A DNA stretch of 64,000 bases. Origin: Chelydra serpentina. Lineage: Eukaryota > Chordata > Testudines > Chelydridae. Below the pieces are notes generated by a model. That model was not told the origin of the DNA. It made no database searches and worked only from the letters and a program-made list of their open reading frames with translations. Numbering within the stretch: the stretch's first letter is position 1; each line of letters starts with the position of its first letter. The position numbers and the translations under genes are program-made. Below, piece after piece: positions 1 through 12,587 of this stretch. The stretch is from the NCBI GenBank assembly GCA_037349315.1, contig JBAIAC010000006.1, positions 54,618,501 through 54,682,500 of the forward strand. Direction: 5' to 3'.

Positions 1-547
1 CAGACTGGTGCATAGTCTGGTAAGGATGAAACAACATGAACATTTTGCAAGTGTTCTGAATACAAAGACATCAGATAGCATTGTAGTCAGCCAGTTGAAA
101 TATTCTGAATATATTGTTTCATGTGTAAGTATGGAACACATCATGGATTGCTAGAAAGAGGCGTTATAGCTGTCAACAGTGTTGGCTCTTTCTACGTATG
201 TGACCTCTTTCTGTATTAGTTTATCAGTGTCTACACTCACACACAATACCTGCTGTTCAAAGTTTCATCTGTTATACCTGAAGTCAACAGATGATCATGT
301 TGCTTTGTGGTGGGTCCTAAAATGTGAAACTAATTACCTGACACTAAAAGACATCTTGTTTTTTCTCTTCAAAGCTCTTTCTAAAAGCAACAGTTTAGTA
401 ATGATGGTGTTTAGCCCCATGTTTAACACCTTCCCTTTTAAAAATTGGACTTTTTTTCATTTGTATGTGTTTATTTTGTGTATGGAAATGTCTTTATTAC
501 ATTTGTTGAATTCTTTTATAGAATGCCCAAACCGTTTTACTTGTCCT
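1..547. other. intergenic or intronic DNA, nothing recognised
   Basis: AT-rich single-copy-looking sequence. A reading frame runs through the second half into the CR1 remnant that follows, but the part before about position 540 has no family resemblance and is probably chance. No splice-bounded exon was found. Confidence 0.5.
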
Positions 548-1500
548 GGGGCTGGTTTTGTTCATATCTTCATTAATGATCTGGAGAATGGCATGGATTT
601 CACCCTCGGCAAGTTTGCGGATGACACTAAACTGGGAGGAGTGGTAGATACGCTGGAGGGTAGGGATAGGATACAGAAGGACCTAGACAAATTAGAGGAT
701 TGGGCCAAAAGAAATCTGATGAGGTTCAACAAGGTCAAGTGCAGAGTCCTGCACTTAGGACAGAAGAATCCCATGCACTGCTACAGACTAGGCACCGAGT
801 GGCTAGCAGCAGTTCTGCAGAAAAAGGACCTAGAGGTTATGATGGACGAGAAGCTGGATATGAATCAACAGTATGCTCTTGTTTGCCAAGAAGGCTAATG
901 GAATTTTGGGCTGTATAAGTAGGAAAATTTCCAGCAGATCGAGGGACTTGATCATTCCCCTCTATTCGGCATTGGTGAGGCCTCATCTGGAGTACTATGT
1001 CCAGTTTTGGGCCCCAAACTACAAGAAGGATATGGGAAAAATTGGAAGGAGTCCAGCGGAGGGCAACAAAAATGATTAGGGGGCTGGAGCACATGACTTA
1101 TGAGAAGAGGCTGAAGGAACTGGGATTATTTAGTCTTCAGAAGAGAAGAATGAGGCAGGATTTGATAGCTGCTTTCAACTACCTGAAAGGGGTTCCAGAG
1201 AGGATGGATCTAGACTATTCTCAGTGGTACCAGATGATAGAACAAGGAGTAATGGTCTCAAGTTGCAGTGGGGAAGGTTTAGGTTGGATATTAGGAAAAA
1301 CTTTTTCACTAGGAGGGTGGTGAAGCACTGGAATGGGTTACCTCGGGAGGTGGTGCAAACCTTCCTTAGAGGTTTTTAAGGTCAGGGTTGACAAAACCCT
1401 AGCTGGGATGATTTAGTTGGGGATTAGGTCTTGCTTTGAGTAGGGGGTTGGACTAGATGACCTCTTGAGGTCCCTTCCAACCCTGAGATGCTATGATTCA
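548..1500 (+). mobile_element. CR1 LINE, 5'-truncated 3' portion
   Basis: The + strand encodes broken reverse transcriptase text typical of CR1: INDLENGM..FADDTKLGG, DKLEDWA, then [29 protein letters not shown] and the [31 protein letters not shown] block, spread over at least three frames. The 3' untranslated part ends in GGACTAGATGACCTC, a fast-evolving copy of the CR1 tail. Only the RT C-terminal half and 3' tail remain. Stops and frameshifts make it inactive. Confidence 0.92.
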
Positions 1501-2197
1501 CTTGATTGATAAACTGATTGTATATTGCTGTGATTCTGGGTGAATTAATACATTATTGATTGTTTAAGAATAATCAAGTGTCCCGATTTCAGAAAGAATA
1601 TTGTTTAAGTTAAAAGTTGATCTAAAAATAATTTAGTGTTAAATTAGTAAGCTAATGCTCCATGGACTCAATAAAAGGGGTTATCCTATTAGATTCCATT
1701 CTAATTGGCTATAACACTTATCCAATTGGCAAATCTAATTTATAAGATTTCAGCTTTAAAATCTGTCACCTCAGCAAATTTGTACAATTGACTACCTTTT
1801 CACAACATTTGGTTATTCTGCATGGGACACTGAAAATTTTACAGGTTCAGGACATTACTGAAAGATCCACATCTTGATTCTAATTCAGATTTGTTGTTGT
1901 TGATATTACTCACAAGAGGTGGTAGTTGGTTTTGACTTGCTTAGACTGTACTGGGCCAGTCAGAACATAAATACCTACAGAGTTCAAAGCTAAGTATAGG
2001 CCTTAAAACTTTTAAGATAAAGAATTTAAGACAAAGTGATTTAGGAGGGAATTGCTAGAAACTCCAACCACTGCAAAAAAAAAAAAGAAAAGGGCGGCGG
2101 GGGGAGGGGGGGGGGAGGAGGAGGAATTTAAACCATTCACTCAAACTTTGTTTTCCTCTCTAAAGCCAACTGCATCTAAGCCTCCAACTGTACCTAA
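1501..2197. other. non-coding, AT-rich; A-run and G-rich purine tract near 2075-2125
   Basis: No gene seen. A short poly-A followed by a GGA/GGG purine tract (2074-2126) opens a chance lysine- and glutamate-rich reading frame that should not be taken for a protein. Confidence 0.5.
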
Positions 2198-2422
2198 GGG
2201 TATGTCTACACTGCAATTAAAAACCTGCAGCTGGCCCTTGCCAGCTGGCTCGGGCTCACAGAAAATTGCCATGTTTATGATAGGGCGCGAAGTGAGAGGG
2301 TCCCAGAGCTCATGCTGCAGCCCGAGCCTGAATGTCTAAAGTTAAACCACAATTAAACAGCCCTTAGCCCAAGTCAACTGGCAGGGGCCAGCTGTGGGGT
2401 TTAATGCAGCGTAGACATACCC
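2198..2422. mobile_element. Harbinger/Chompy-like MITE, 225 bp
   Basis: Terminal inverted repeats GGGTATGTCTACACTGC and GCAGCGTAGACATACCC bound the element. The flanking triplets are TAA and TTG, a poor match to the 3-bp duplication seen at sister copies. The interior is GC-rich with GCTGG/CCAGC repeats. It has no coding capacity. Related copies lie at 46544-46846, 52905-53107 and 56924-57201. Confidence 0.82.
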
Positions 2423-4472
2423 TTGGTGACTGCTGCTGAGCTAATAAGAGCCATTAATGCTTCTAGGATATTGTAAAGGCTGATTTCAAACATTTAGACC
2501 GAGATTTTAAAACCTTTCTCTCCATACCTTGCATATCACACAGATCCTTGAGTGATGGTTACTATTTTAGAATTAATTTTATCTGTTTTATGTGGTTTTT
2601 GTTTTCAATTTTTCTTTTGACTGGTTTCTGCCTTGTAGTCAAACCAAGGAATTTACTGAATTGTCTACATATGAAGCTGCCTGAATAGAAGCAGGAAGGC
2701 CTTTAGTGATCTCTCTTGCTGTTTTAATTTTATCTGGAAGTATTTTATTTGATGATACAAATAATTGGTTTGTCCTGTGGATAAACAGGACAAACCTACT
2801 TGCCAGTTTCAAGTCAGAAGACCGCATATGAGAGAGTGATTATTCCTTTATCCATAATTTGTGTGAGATTCTTACTTTCTATACCCTACTACAAAAAAGG
2901 GAAGAAAACAACAGCACTATATATTTAATCCTCCCCCCCCCCCCCCCCCTTTATGGTAAGATATAGTGTTCTACATTTTTGTTAAATTAAATCTAGGTGC
3001 AGGGATATCAACAGCAAACTAGTGAGGTTTGGTAAATGTTCCCTGCAACAGATTGCAATAATATAAATCTCTCTGCCATGGAAGGAGATATATTTACCTT
3101 GCTACACCAATGCCTGTGGCGTAAATGTTTTTTGTATTGTTCAGTCTGCCTACATGGCATTGGGAGGAAGCGCCAGATAGCAGGATCCATTGTCTTGGAG
3201 CTAGAGCCTAATACAAAACAGAATATAGAATGGTTAGCGGGTACTTGATTGCTATAGGAGGAGTGTGTGAGATAAGTAACTCTTTTTAGGAGATTTTTGG
3301 AGCATGGCTGTTAGTAAGTTAAAACAAAATTTAGTGTATTGATGAAACCAATTGTTGGTAAGAGAAGCAATTAGTAAGAGTTGGCCTTCCATTTCTTGCT
3401 TCGCTACACAATACATATATATATTTTTAGTAATATTTAAAATAAAATTATTTAGCATCCTGTTTAAAACTACGCATTTCAACCCCACACTGTCCTGTGG
3501 TAGTATCCTCTTTCCCGAATAGCTTGGGTCTCAACTGGGTAGAGAGTTCTAGGAAGTTTGTGTTGTCTTAGCATTCTAAATGTCATTTACCAGAAGCATT
3601 TGCAATAATATAGGAGGATAAATTTGGCACGTGGTGCAGACAGGGCCATTTGGACCCCTCTTTTTTCCCTGTTGGACTACTTTCTCTGCTTTTCTGAATC
3701 TACCATGCGTTAATCTTCAGGATATGCTACAAACCACATCTCTAAGGACTCAGAAGAGCAGGGAAGGGAAAGGAGGGCTGGGGTTGGTGTATAATGTGTC
3801 TGGAGTTGGTTGGAAGGTGTTACCTGCCCCCCTTTTTTTTTATTTGAGAAAACTGCTGCCTTTTTGCTTCTTTAAAAGTTGTTTTGAGCTTTTCCAGGGA
3901 CATCAAAGTTGCTATTTTATATTTTAAGGAAAATCTAAATTATAAAGACTAGCAAATTAAAACACCCTTGGCCACTGTTTCGTCTTATTATGGGTTAGGC
4001 ACAAGTAGGTCAGTGTCTCTGAAGCCTTGGGTCATCAGGTTCATGTGGGGTTTGACACAATACAAAGCCCCCTGTGATTTAGGGATTAATGTGGTTATGA
4101 CACTGAGTTCCTGTGAGCTTCCTGCCCTAATATTGGTCTACCTTGTTCCAGTTTTTACCCAAATAAGGTAGTACAGTGGACTTCACCCAAAATTCCTATT
4201 CAGGATTATGGGAGAGAGAAGCTTATTAAGGTTCTCATCCTACCAATGTTTTCTCCATGCTTGTGTGTTCAAACTAATAAAGCACTTCTCTGTATGTTGT
4301 ATGTTAAAAGTTTCTTGAACTTAAAGCTGACTAAAAGAACTTAGAAGCTCCATGTTTCTAGTTTCTTTTGTCAATATTTTGCTGGGTGATGCTTTAAGCA
4401 AGAGGATGTTTTCTAAATTGGTTGCATTTCTTTTTGCTTTGACCTTGTTAGTCAGAAATTAGGACTCTCTCA
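2423..4472. other. non-coding stretch with a poly-C run (about 2931-2950)
   Basis: No gene or recognised transposon. Contains a run of about 19 C residues ending near 2950, and several chance reading frames shorter than 100 codons with no family features. Confidence 0.5.
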
Positions 4473-4872
4473 GGGTATGACTTCACTAAAGTGCTTACTC
4501 AGGTTTTTTCCCCCAAACACTTCTCCACTTCTCTTAATTGGGGCTCTTAACTCAGGGTGGGCTGTCCTGTCCTGAGGTACAAGCTAAAACCCAAGAGAGG
4601 CTTTAATTTGGGCTGCTGACCCACCTACTTTGCAGTGGTGATACAGGCTGTCACTTAAATGCTGACAATCCTCCAGTGTCCTCCCACAGTTCACTGAGGC
4701 AAAGCATCCATAGAGCTCCTCAGCATACTGCAGCACAAAGAACCATGGAATATGTACGTGGGTGAGTGAAGCACCAGTGAGGACACAGTAACTTGCAGTA
4801 TGTCTGGGCTAACATGAGTGCTCAGATTTAGGTGCTGGTCACCTGGGTTAATTCTGCAGTGAAGATATCTCC
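4473..4872. mobile_element. Harbinger-like MITE, decayed, about 400 bp
   Basis: The left end is GGGTATGACTTCACTA after the triplet TCA; the right end, GCAGTGAAGATAT, is a decayed reverse complement. Interior has no open frame of note. The right boundary is approximate. Confidence 0.55.
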
Positions 4873-5917
4873 TCTGATGTTTCCATAACACGGATCTGTA
4901 AAGCAGCAAAGTTGACTAGATCCTATATGGAGAGACAACAGTGCTCTGTAAATATCTTCTCTTCGCCTCCTCTCTCCCTTCCGCCCATCAAAGTTTTTTT
5001 TTTTTTTTTTGAATATGCCTGATTTTCCAGCTAGCAAAATTTCTACATGTCTTTCCCCCTCCTGACTTCTTCTGCACACTTTAACATCCAACAGTAGTCA
5101 ACATGAAGAGGTATTTTGCTTCTCTTTTAATTAATAGAAAATTTAATCTTCCTGGTTGTGTTCCTGCCTATATCACTGACTTTCTTGAGGAAGCTACTTA
5201 ACTGCTATGTATCTTGAGTTAAGAACGGATAACACCTTCCTATAAGCACTTTGCAAACAAAGCTTGCATGAAAGTTGTTTATGTGTAAAATGCTATAAAT
5301 TTTAATTGCATACATTTTTTTTTAAATGTAGTTGTGGTGCTCTATTTACTTCAACCTGACATTCCAAGCTATTGTATCGAACACTGGGAAACTATGGTGC
5401 ACTTTCAGTTGCTGCTTTTGAAGGTACTTAGGCTAGGTTCTTAAATCCTATTTTGTACCTAACTGCCTTTCTGCAGTTTCTAAAAATAGATGTGCAGTTT
5501 GATTATTGCTGTTACTGTGTACGTAATTGCACAAGCTCGGCTCTTTTGATGATGGCTGTGATGGATCCTGCAGTTCATAAGTGAGTCTGCAATCAGCAGT
5601 CTGCAATTCAGATGCAAAAATTCACTGTACATCTCCTCCTGTTACAAAGGCAGCATTTGCTTAGTGTTTAAAACTTTTATACTTCCTGTGGTTCTCATAA
5701 TTTCAGACCTGATATGATTAACATCACCTGCTTATTGTTGCTCCCAAAATCTATACTAAAGTTGGTGGTCACATAGCATCGTGTTTAAAATGACTTCTTA
5801 ACTGCTTCTCTCTACACCATTTTCACACTGTTCCATTTTGAGAATAAATTGTAAGAGAAGAAGGACAATCTACAGGTTCTCCTATGAAACCCATAAACTT
5901 TATTTCTGCTTGGACTA
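4873..5917. other. non-coding stretch, nothing recognised
   Basis: AT-rich sequence with a poly-T tract at 4994-5010. No exon with splice sites and no transposon ends were recognised. Confidence 0.45.
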
Positions 5918-6099
5918 CAGACGCTCCCCGATTTACGGAAATCCGAGTAACGGAAATCAACGCTTACGGAAAAAGCTCCGTAGGCTAAAAAAAGAGGGTG
6001 TTTTTTTTTGTGTGTGTGTAATGGTTGGAGATATGTCTCCGACTTACGCAAATTCCGAATTACGCAAGGCGTTCCGTTCCAGAAGTCGGGGAGCGTCTG
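5918..6099. mobile_element. Tigger/pogo-like MITE, 182 bp
   Basis: Inverted termini CAGACGCTCCCCGATTTACG and the complement of GTCGGGGAGCGTCTG are flanked by TA on both sides, the target duplication of Tc1/mariner-type elements. The interior has paired ACGGAAAT/TTCCGAATTACG subterminal repeats and a short GT tract. No transposase is encoded. Confidence 0.85.
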
Positions 6100-8758
6100 T
6101 ACTTAAGCATATCAGTCAAATGATAATGGTCTTATGGGAACAGGGAATTGCGTAGTGCCAGATCACTAGACATGCAAATGTAACTTTTTTTTTTTCTGTC
6201 CGTGCTTGGATCCTGATTTATAAAAATATTTGTTTTTGAAGAATACTTATGCAAAAGGATTTCAGCCCATGGGTGGTTTTCAAACTGTTCACTTATTATT
6301 TACTATTCATAGTGTGCAGTTGGCATGAAAGCAACATAATGTTGCCCTTTTTTGACCCGTATGGCTAGTCAAAGTTGGGGTACTGTAAGTTGTTCTAGTT
6401 GGGAGTAGAAATTGATGGAGTCTGCCCACACACTCCAAACTCCTGGGTGGGGTCACATAACCCTTTAGTCTTATGTGGAGGCTTGTGATAAATTATTTTT
6501 TACACTTAAGTTAATTGAAGGGTGTATTCACACAAATAAATGTAAATGAGATTTTAATTCACCCATAATGAGGTTTCACCCAGCTCCTAACAATATTATT
6601 ATTTCTATCCCTTACTAGAAGACTGACATCTTATAAAACAGAAGACTAAGGGAAAATGTAGTTTGAATGCATGTGTTTGGATCAATAATTTCTAATATTT
6701 ATCAGTATTTTTAGAAATCACCTGGTGGCTATCCATATACTTATTTGTGGGATATTATCCACTATTAACAGCATGCCTGGTTTTTTGTGTTCATGAAAAT
6801 ATTCACGAGTCACTTTGGATTGGGGTCCACAGTAAAATTATTAAAAGCTACCTTAAATGTGCTGGTTTCATAAAGTCTATCAAAACATATTTTGGATTTA
6901 AAGCTAACTGGTTTAGTAAACTAAGTTCACTAACTACAGTTAATACTTCCTTTCTCATTTAATTATTTACTTGTGGTCACTATGGTACTTTAAAATCCCA
7001 CTACATTTAAAAACCCAGACCAAACTCCCATTGAAAACAGGAGTTAGGCAGGTTGGGTAATCCAACCAGTCACTGTTGTGATGCTTCCCAGGGGTAACCA
7101 GAGTTTTGAGGCACCTCACTATCGCCTGCCCTTTGCGTGAGGAAGTCTTGTCTGTGCCTGCTGTGGGACAGTCTCCAAACATTACTGGCCATGGCCACCA
7201 CAAGCGCTCCCCATTAGGCCTCTCAGTCATTCTACAGGTTAGCGACTGGCACACTCCAAACCCTCAAGCCTTCTGAGCATCTCCTTGAAGTATCGAGCAC
7301 CTGGTCCACTGGAAACTTGTGGTATTCACAGATTCGCTGCTTCCAAAGAAACAATTCACCCCAGTTTACTGCTTCCACATCAGATGACTGCTCCACTTAA
7401 ACATATCTAAGTGCTGTATGTTATTGTGAAATAAAATGTTTATCTAACAAAGCATAGAGACTGAAGTAGTAGAAAGTATTGGAAACAAATGTTTACATAA
7501 ACTCATAAAATGCATGCTAGAGCCTACATTTAATTAACAATATGCTCTCATGTCAAGTATTGCTTGCTCAAAATCCTTGCATAGCTTTCCAGGTAGTAAA
7601 TTGGCAAACTAAACTATGTTGAGTATCAGGTAAGATCATGGAAGGCTGCATTCCCTCTATCCAAAACATTAAAATTGGAGAAATAAGAAATTAAAGGGAA
7701 AGACTTTTATTCTTTTCCACCATCATGTTGTCTACAACATTGAAGTTGATAAACTTCATCCTCCATTGGGCTTTTACTTCCATCTCCAACAAATACCCAA
7801 AAGGAATCCATTCCCCAACTGATAACTGCAGTGTTAAGGCAGAACCTACCAAATGCATGAAATATGTGACAATCAGATGCATTGATCTTTGGATATAATT
7901 GATATAAAAGCATATGAGGTTACTGTGAAAGTTTTGTGTTGGAGTGAAAATCGGAAGTGTTGGGTATCCATCTAGAGATGGCAGTTGAAAGCCTTAATGA
8001 TAACATATTCTCCAGTGCGCCAACAGTTGCTGTAGGCAATCTGAAGGTAGATAAGAATGAAGGAGCAAGACTAGTGCATTCTTATTTCCCTACTTTTAAT
8101 ATTTTTGGGTGAATGGGATGTGTCCTGCTGCAACCTTAACTGGCACTAAATGTAGTTTTTGTTTAATACAGAATTGCTTTTCTCCATTGGTTCTTAAGTC
8201 CTTTTTGTAATCTTGAATCTTTAAATGAGTTCTCAAATCTGCTAGTAGTTTGTTCAGATTATTATAGACAGGGCACTAGACGGTACTGCTCTCTCCGTAA
8301 ATATGTCGAATTTTTTTTAACGCCTTCAGATTACAATCCACTCTGTGTCAGTTTCACAGTGGGGAATTCCCTGATTGCATGGCAACTGGGAGCTGACCAA
8401 TCTTTGCTTTCAGCTTGGGTTTAACACTGCTCCTCAGGAAGAACTCTCCAAAATTCTGTCTCCAAGTGGCACACATGACAGATTTCATGTCTCGCTTGGT
8501 AGCAGAATTTTCCCAAGGTCTGTTTCTTCATTGGTGTTAAGGTTTTTTTCAAAGTTGCTAAACTAAAAAGTATTGTGGCTTTCTGAAGAGGGGTTGAAGG
8601 ACAGCCCCTTCCCACCCTCCCTCAGAAATGACAGGTTGAAGGAAGTTGTCTCCCTGCTAGCATATGGGCAAGGTGCATGCCAAGAGTTAAGCAGACTGCT
8701 GTGAAATCTGGCTCCCAACTGATGTGTGGACAAGGCATAAGCTGCATGGCTTCACTGA
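6100..8758. other. non-coding stretch, no gene recognised
   Basis: Moderately AT-rich. The segment 7000-7420 is more GC-rich and looks like an older repeat, but I saw no termini or coding text that assign it. No exon was found. Confidence 0.45.
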
Positions 8759-9550
8759 GGCCTTGGCTACACTTGCAGATGTACAGCGCTGTTAGTTAAA
8801 CCCGTGTTCGTACAGCTGAGTAGGGAAAGCGCTGCAGCCTGTCCACACTGGCAGCTGCCAGCGCAGTAAGGTGGCTACATTTGAGGCATTTGCAGCTGTA
8901 TTGGGAGCGGTGCATTATGGGCATTCAAGTGGCTGCAACGTGCTTTTCAAATCGGGGGGGGTGAGGGGGACTTTGACAGGGAGCGTTTTTGGAGACAGAG
9001 TGGGTTTTTGGAATATCCACAGAGTGTCAGCTCATTATTTCCACACCTCCACATCCCCTGCCTCTCTCTCAATCACTGAAAGCAAACAGCAGGGGCTTTG
9101 TTTTTAAAGAGCAGATAAAAGAGAGGAAACGGAGCCTTCCCTCTCCCCCCCCGCCCCCCCACGCCATCTCTGTCCAAGGCAACTTTGCTGCCAGCATTCC
9201 TAACGGAGCCCCTCCCCTCTTCCACCCGCCCCCGCCTGCAAACAGTAGCTATGTTTGGTTTTTTGTAAAGCACCTCAACAACGGAGCTCTGAACTCCAAC
9301 CTGGAAGTGCCGTTTCAAAACAAAGGCAGCTTCGGGAGATCAGTAACTGCGGAGTTCCTCGGCTACACTGAAAGACCAGCGTTCCACCCACTTCGCAACA
9401 GCTGTTATTCCTGTCGGGGAGGTGGAGTACATGCAGCGCTGTATCTGAGGAGATACAGCGCTGCACGTGCCTTGCAAGTATAGCCAATTAGTGAGTTACA
9501 GCGCTGCAGGCAGTTTTATTGCGCTGTAACTCGTAAGTGTAGCCAAGGCC
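8759..9550. mobile_element. long Harbinger-like element, 792 bp
   Basis: Inverted termini GGCCTTGGCTACACTTGC and GTAAGTGTAGCCAAGGCC are flanked by perfect TGA triplets (8756-8758 and 9551-9553). Subterminal regions repeat AGCGCTG many times (8785-8865 and 9430-9530). The middle is pyrimidine-rich on the + strand. Several overlapping small frames exist but none resembles a transposase, so it is probably non-autonomous. Confidence 0.8.
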
Positions 9551-10379
9551 TGAGACCAGTCTAGAATCAGTGGCATGGAACTGGAGAGAAGTTGTTTGTT
9601 TTTTTGTTTCCTTTTCCTCCAACCCCCATAACTCCCCTGTAGACATGGAAATCCCTATTTTCATGGCTTGCAGGGCAAGCAAGAACAGTTCACTGGAGCC
9701 TCTTGAATCTAGGGGGAAGGCAAGGCCCCCCGTCCTCCTCACTGGTAGCAACCTGCAGGAAGAAATCCATGCTCACAGCCAGCACATGGGTAAGGGGTGT
9801 GATGGGATGATTAAGAAGGTTTCAGAGGACCTGCCCTTCCTACTGGCTGTTTTAACTCGAAGTCCTCCGTTCCTGCAAACTTTGATACCAAGCAGTCATT
9901 TGTCTCCAGTGACTCTGGCTTACTCCTTGTTCTATGTGGTCAGCCTCTGCTTAGCCCAGAGAAAGTAGCAGGGATTGAATTGATTCAGATCCCTTGAGAG
10001 AGACCTATTTCTTCTCTCCTTCTAGTCTCCTTGAGTCCCATAGGACATCATAAAGTGGCTATGATTTTCCTTAGGGAGACATGCAGGAAACATGTCTGTA
10101 GACTGTCCGTTTAATCTCTCTGGTAATGCTCTTTCCAGCTCACAGGGCAACCCCCATTCTCTAATGTTGGTGAATGATATTGCTCACAATCAGCTCTTAA
10201 AAGGTAGCATAAAATCTTAAAACTCATGAGAGAGTATCCCCTCTAGATTCTCGAAAGTGAATAAGTGTCTAAAGATGGGGCTTTGATATAGATAACTTAT
10301 TCTGATCTAAAGTTCCTAGAGTAAAAGACTACAGCCATTAATGTCAAGGCTGAGGCTGCTATATCCAAGTGTAGTCTGA
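9551..10379. other. non-coding stretch, nothing recognised
   Basis: A frame of about 130 codons (9570-9968) has no recognisable domain and overlaps the end of the MITE; treated as chance. Confidence 0.45.
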
Positions 10380-10698
10380 GGGTATGTCTACACTACGAGA
10401 ATAGTTCGATTTTACTTAAACCGAATTTGTGAAACCGATATTACAAAGTCGAACGTGTGTATCCACACTAAGGACAGTAATTCGACTTTGTGAGTCCACA
10501 CTAACGGGGCAAGCGTTGACATTGCAAGCGGTGCACTGTGGGTAGCTATCCCACAGTTCCCTCGTTGGGGAGGAGTACAGAAATCGATTTAAAGAGCCCT
10601 TTATGTCAAAATAAATAGCTTCGTTGTGTGGACGGGTGCAGGGTTAATTCGAGTTAACGCTGCTAAATTCGACATAAACTCCTGGTGTAGACCAGGCC
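10380..10698. mobile_element. Harbinger-like MITE, 319 bp
   Basis: The left end GGGTATGTCTACACTACGAG and right end GTGTAGACCAGGCC are flanked by perfect TGA duplications (10377-10379 and 10699-10701). The interior is rich in TTCGA/TCGAA motifs, as in the copies at 12588 and 30106. No coding capacity. Confidence 0.85.
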
Positions 10699-11280
10699 TG
10701 AGTGATGATTTTATTCTCCTGTTTGTGTTTGGCTGGAGTTCTCCCTCAGTTGGTATAAATGTGTTGCTTACTAAGGAGACTGCAACAGGCTTAATCTTGC
10801 ATAGAGTAATGAAGACCTTTTAGGTCTTAAGTACAATACTTCCTGATGGGGAATTCCCACTCTACCTTAATTAAACCCTCATAAACAGGTGAGGAAGAAT
10901 TGTACACTTCTTCAGCTCTGCAAGGTTTTTGTTTTATTTGTTGTTTGTGCTCACCTGCCAAGCCATGGTGAGCACGCATGCATTCACATATACAGGAACT
11001 CCTCACTTAGTCACCCCGGTTAACACTGTTTCGATGTTAAATTGCGGATCAATTAGGGAACATACTTGTTTAAAGTTGTGCAATGCTCCTTATAAAGTCG
11101 TTTGTCAGCAGCCTTCTTTGTCCACTGCTTGCAGGAAGAGCAGCCCGTTGGAGCTAGCTGGTAGGGGCTTGGAACCAGGGTGGACTGGAAGCCACCCTGT
11201 CAGCTGCCCGCTCCTCTAAGTTCCCTGTGTGGCTTCCACCCAGCAGGCTATCAACTGCCGGCAGTTCAGCTGTTGCTCCC

Positions 11281-11496
11281 GCCCGCTGCCTTGGAGCTGC
11301 TCCCGCCCGCTGCCTTGGAGCTGCTCCCGCCCGCTGCCTTGGAGCTGCTCCCGCCCGCTGCCTTGGAGCTGCTCCCGCCCGCTGCCTTGGAGCTGCTCCC
11401 GCCCGCTGCCTTGGAGCTGCTCCCGCCCGCTGCCTTGGAGCTGCTCCCGCCCGCTGCCTTGGAGCTGCTCCCGCCCGCTGCCTTGGAGCTGCTCCC
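11281..11496. repeat. 24-bp minisatellite, 9 units
   Basis: Exactly nine tandem copies of a 24-bp unit beginning GCCCGCTGCCTTGGAGCTGC, with no visible variation between units. Because 24 is divisible by three, five or six frames stay open and give false repetitive proteins on both strands. The sister element at 30050-31232 has only one comparable unit near 30900-30930, so the expansion occurred in this copy. Confidence 0.97.
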
Positions 11497-11675
11497 GGGC
11501 TCCTCCTGCTTGCTGTGGGGTGAGGGGGCGGGGAGGAGGAGATGGGGGGATGGGGACACGGACTGAGAGAGACAGAGAGAGCTTGGGACAGCAGCTGCTG
11601 TCTCAACTTCCTGATCCACTTAAAAAGATAATGTACTTAAGAGTGGGGTCAGTGTACTTAAAGAGGCAATGCGCA

Positions 11676-11679
<4 letters not shown>

Positions 11680-11717
<38 letters not shown>
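11680..11717. repeat. (CT)n microsatellite
   Basis: About 19 uninterrupted CT dinucleotides inside the Tigger-like element. Confidence 0.98.
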
Positions 11718-11720
<3 letters not shown>

Positions 11721-12329
11721 TGGTGTGTGTCTGTCTGCCATGCTGCCTTAGAATGTGAGGCTACATTAACAACAATGTGTTAATCCTTGAGGGCTCAGCC
11801 AAAAGCTAGTTCATCATTTATCAGGAAGGTATTCCCTGGGAAATATCCCACTCTAACTTCATCACCTCAACCAAGCTTCACAATCATCATTGCTGTGTAC
11901 AATATTAAATTGTTTGTTTAAAATGTGTGTGTGTTTTTTTTTGTCTGGTGAAAAAAATTCCCCTGGAACCTAACCCCCATTTACATTAATTCTTATGGCG
12001 AAATTGGATTTGCTGAACATCGTTTCGCTTAAAGTCGCATTTTCCAGGAACATAACTACAACGTTAAGTGAGGAGTTCCTGTATAACCAAATAAAATAAC
12101 CTAGTTTAAAGTAGACTTTCTGTAGTTTTCTTAACATTTTTTTTCAGGACTGATATTTCACCTGACTGTGATTTGCTGTGCGTTCAAAACTTCCAAAGAC
12201 ATGTCCTGAAAAGGTCCACTCAAAGAAAGTTGGAATTATAGGTTAACATCTGATATCCTTCCAGCTATGTTGTTGATCTCTTTGAGCACAGAGACAAAAT
12301 AGTCACTAAGGCTTTAGACAAAAGAATAA

Positions 12330-12584
12330 GGCCTCATCCATACCTAAAATTTAGGTCAACCTAGCTGAGTTGCAGAGTCCTGAAAGACATTTCAGATGGC
12401 ATAAGCCCTGGTATAGACACCACTACGTTGACCGAAGAATCCTTTGTTAACCTACCCACCGCCTCTCAAGGGGTTGGATTTACTACAGTGATAGAAAAAC
12501 CCATTTCATTGCTGTAGCAAGTATCTACATTAGAGGTGTAGCTGCAGTTGTGCCACTGTAGCACTTGTGGTTATAAACCTAGCC
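12330..12584. mobile_element. Harbinger-like MITE, 255 bp, abutting the next one
   Basis: Left end GGCCTCATCCATACCTAAA follows TAA (12327-12329). The right end CCTAGCC is followed by TAA (12585-12587). That same TAA is the left flank of the element starting at 12588. Interior is AT-rich; no coding capacity. Confidence 0.7.
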
Positions 12585-12587
12585 TAA

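Larger units (their letters stand above)
10993..12081 (+). mobile_element. Tigger/pogo-like non-autonomous element, copy 1, 1,089 bp
   Basis: Termini CAGGAACTCCTCACTTAG and TTAAGTGAGGAGTTCCTG are inverted repeats flanked by TA. The ends hold the GTTATGTTCC..AAAGTCG-type subterminal text of Tigger-like elements. Inside are a 24-bp tandem array (11281-11496) and a CT microsatellite. A second copy lies inverted at 30050-31232. The orientation given is arbitrary. Confidence 0.85.

Noticed and set aside
9570..9968. A protein of about 130 residues
   Set aside because: No domain, no splice sites, starts inside the edge region of a MITE; composition looks random.
11154..11783. Several overlapping repetitive proteins on both strands (RPLPWSCS-type, SSKAAGG-type repeats)
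   Set aside because: They are frames through the 24-bp minisatellite; the unit length is a multiple of three, so no frame meets a stop.
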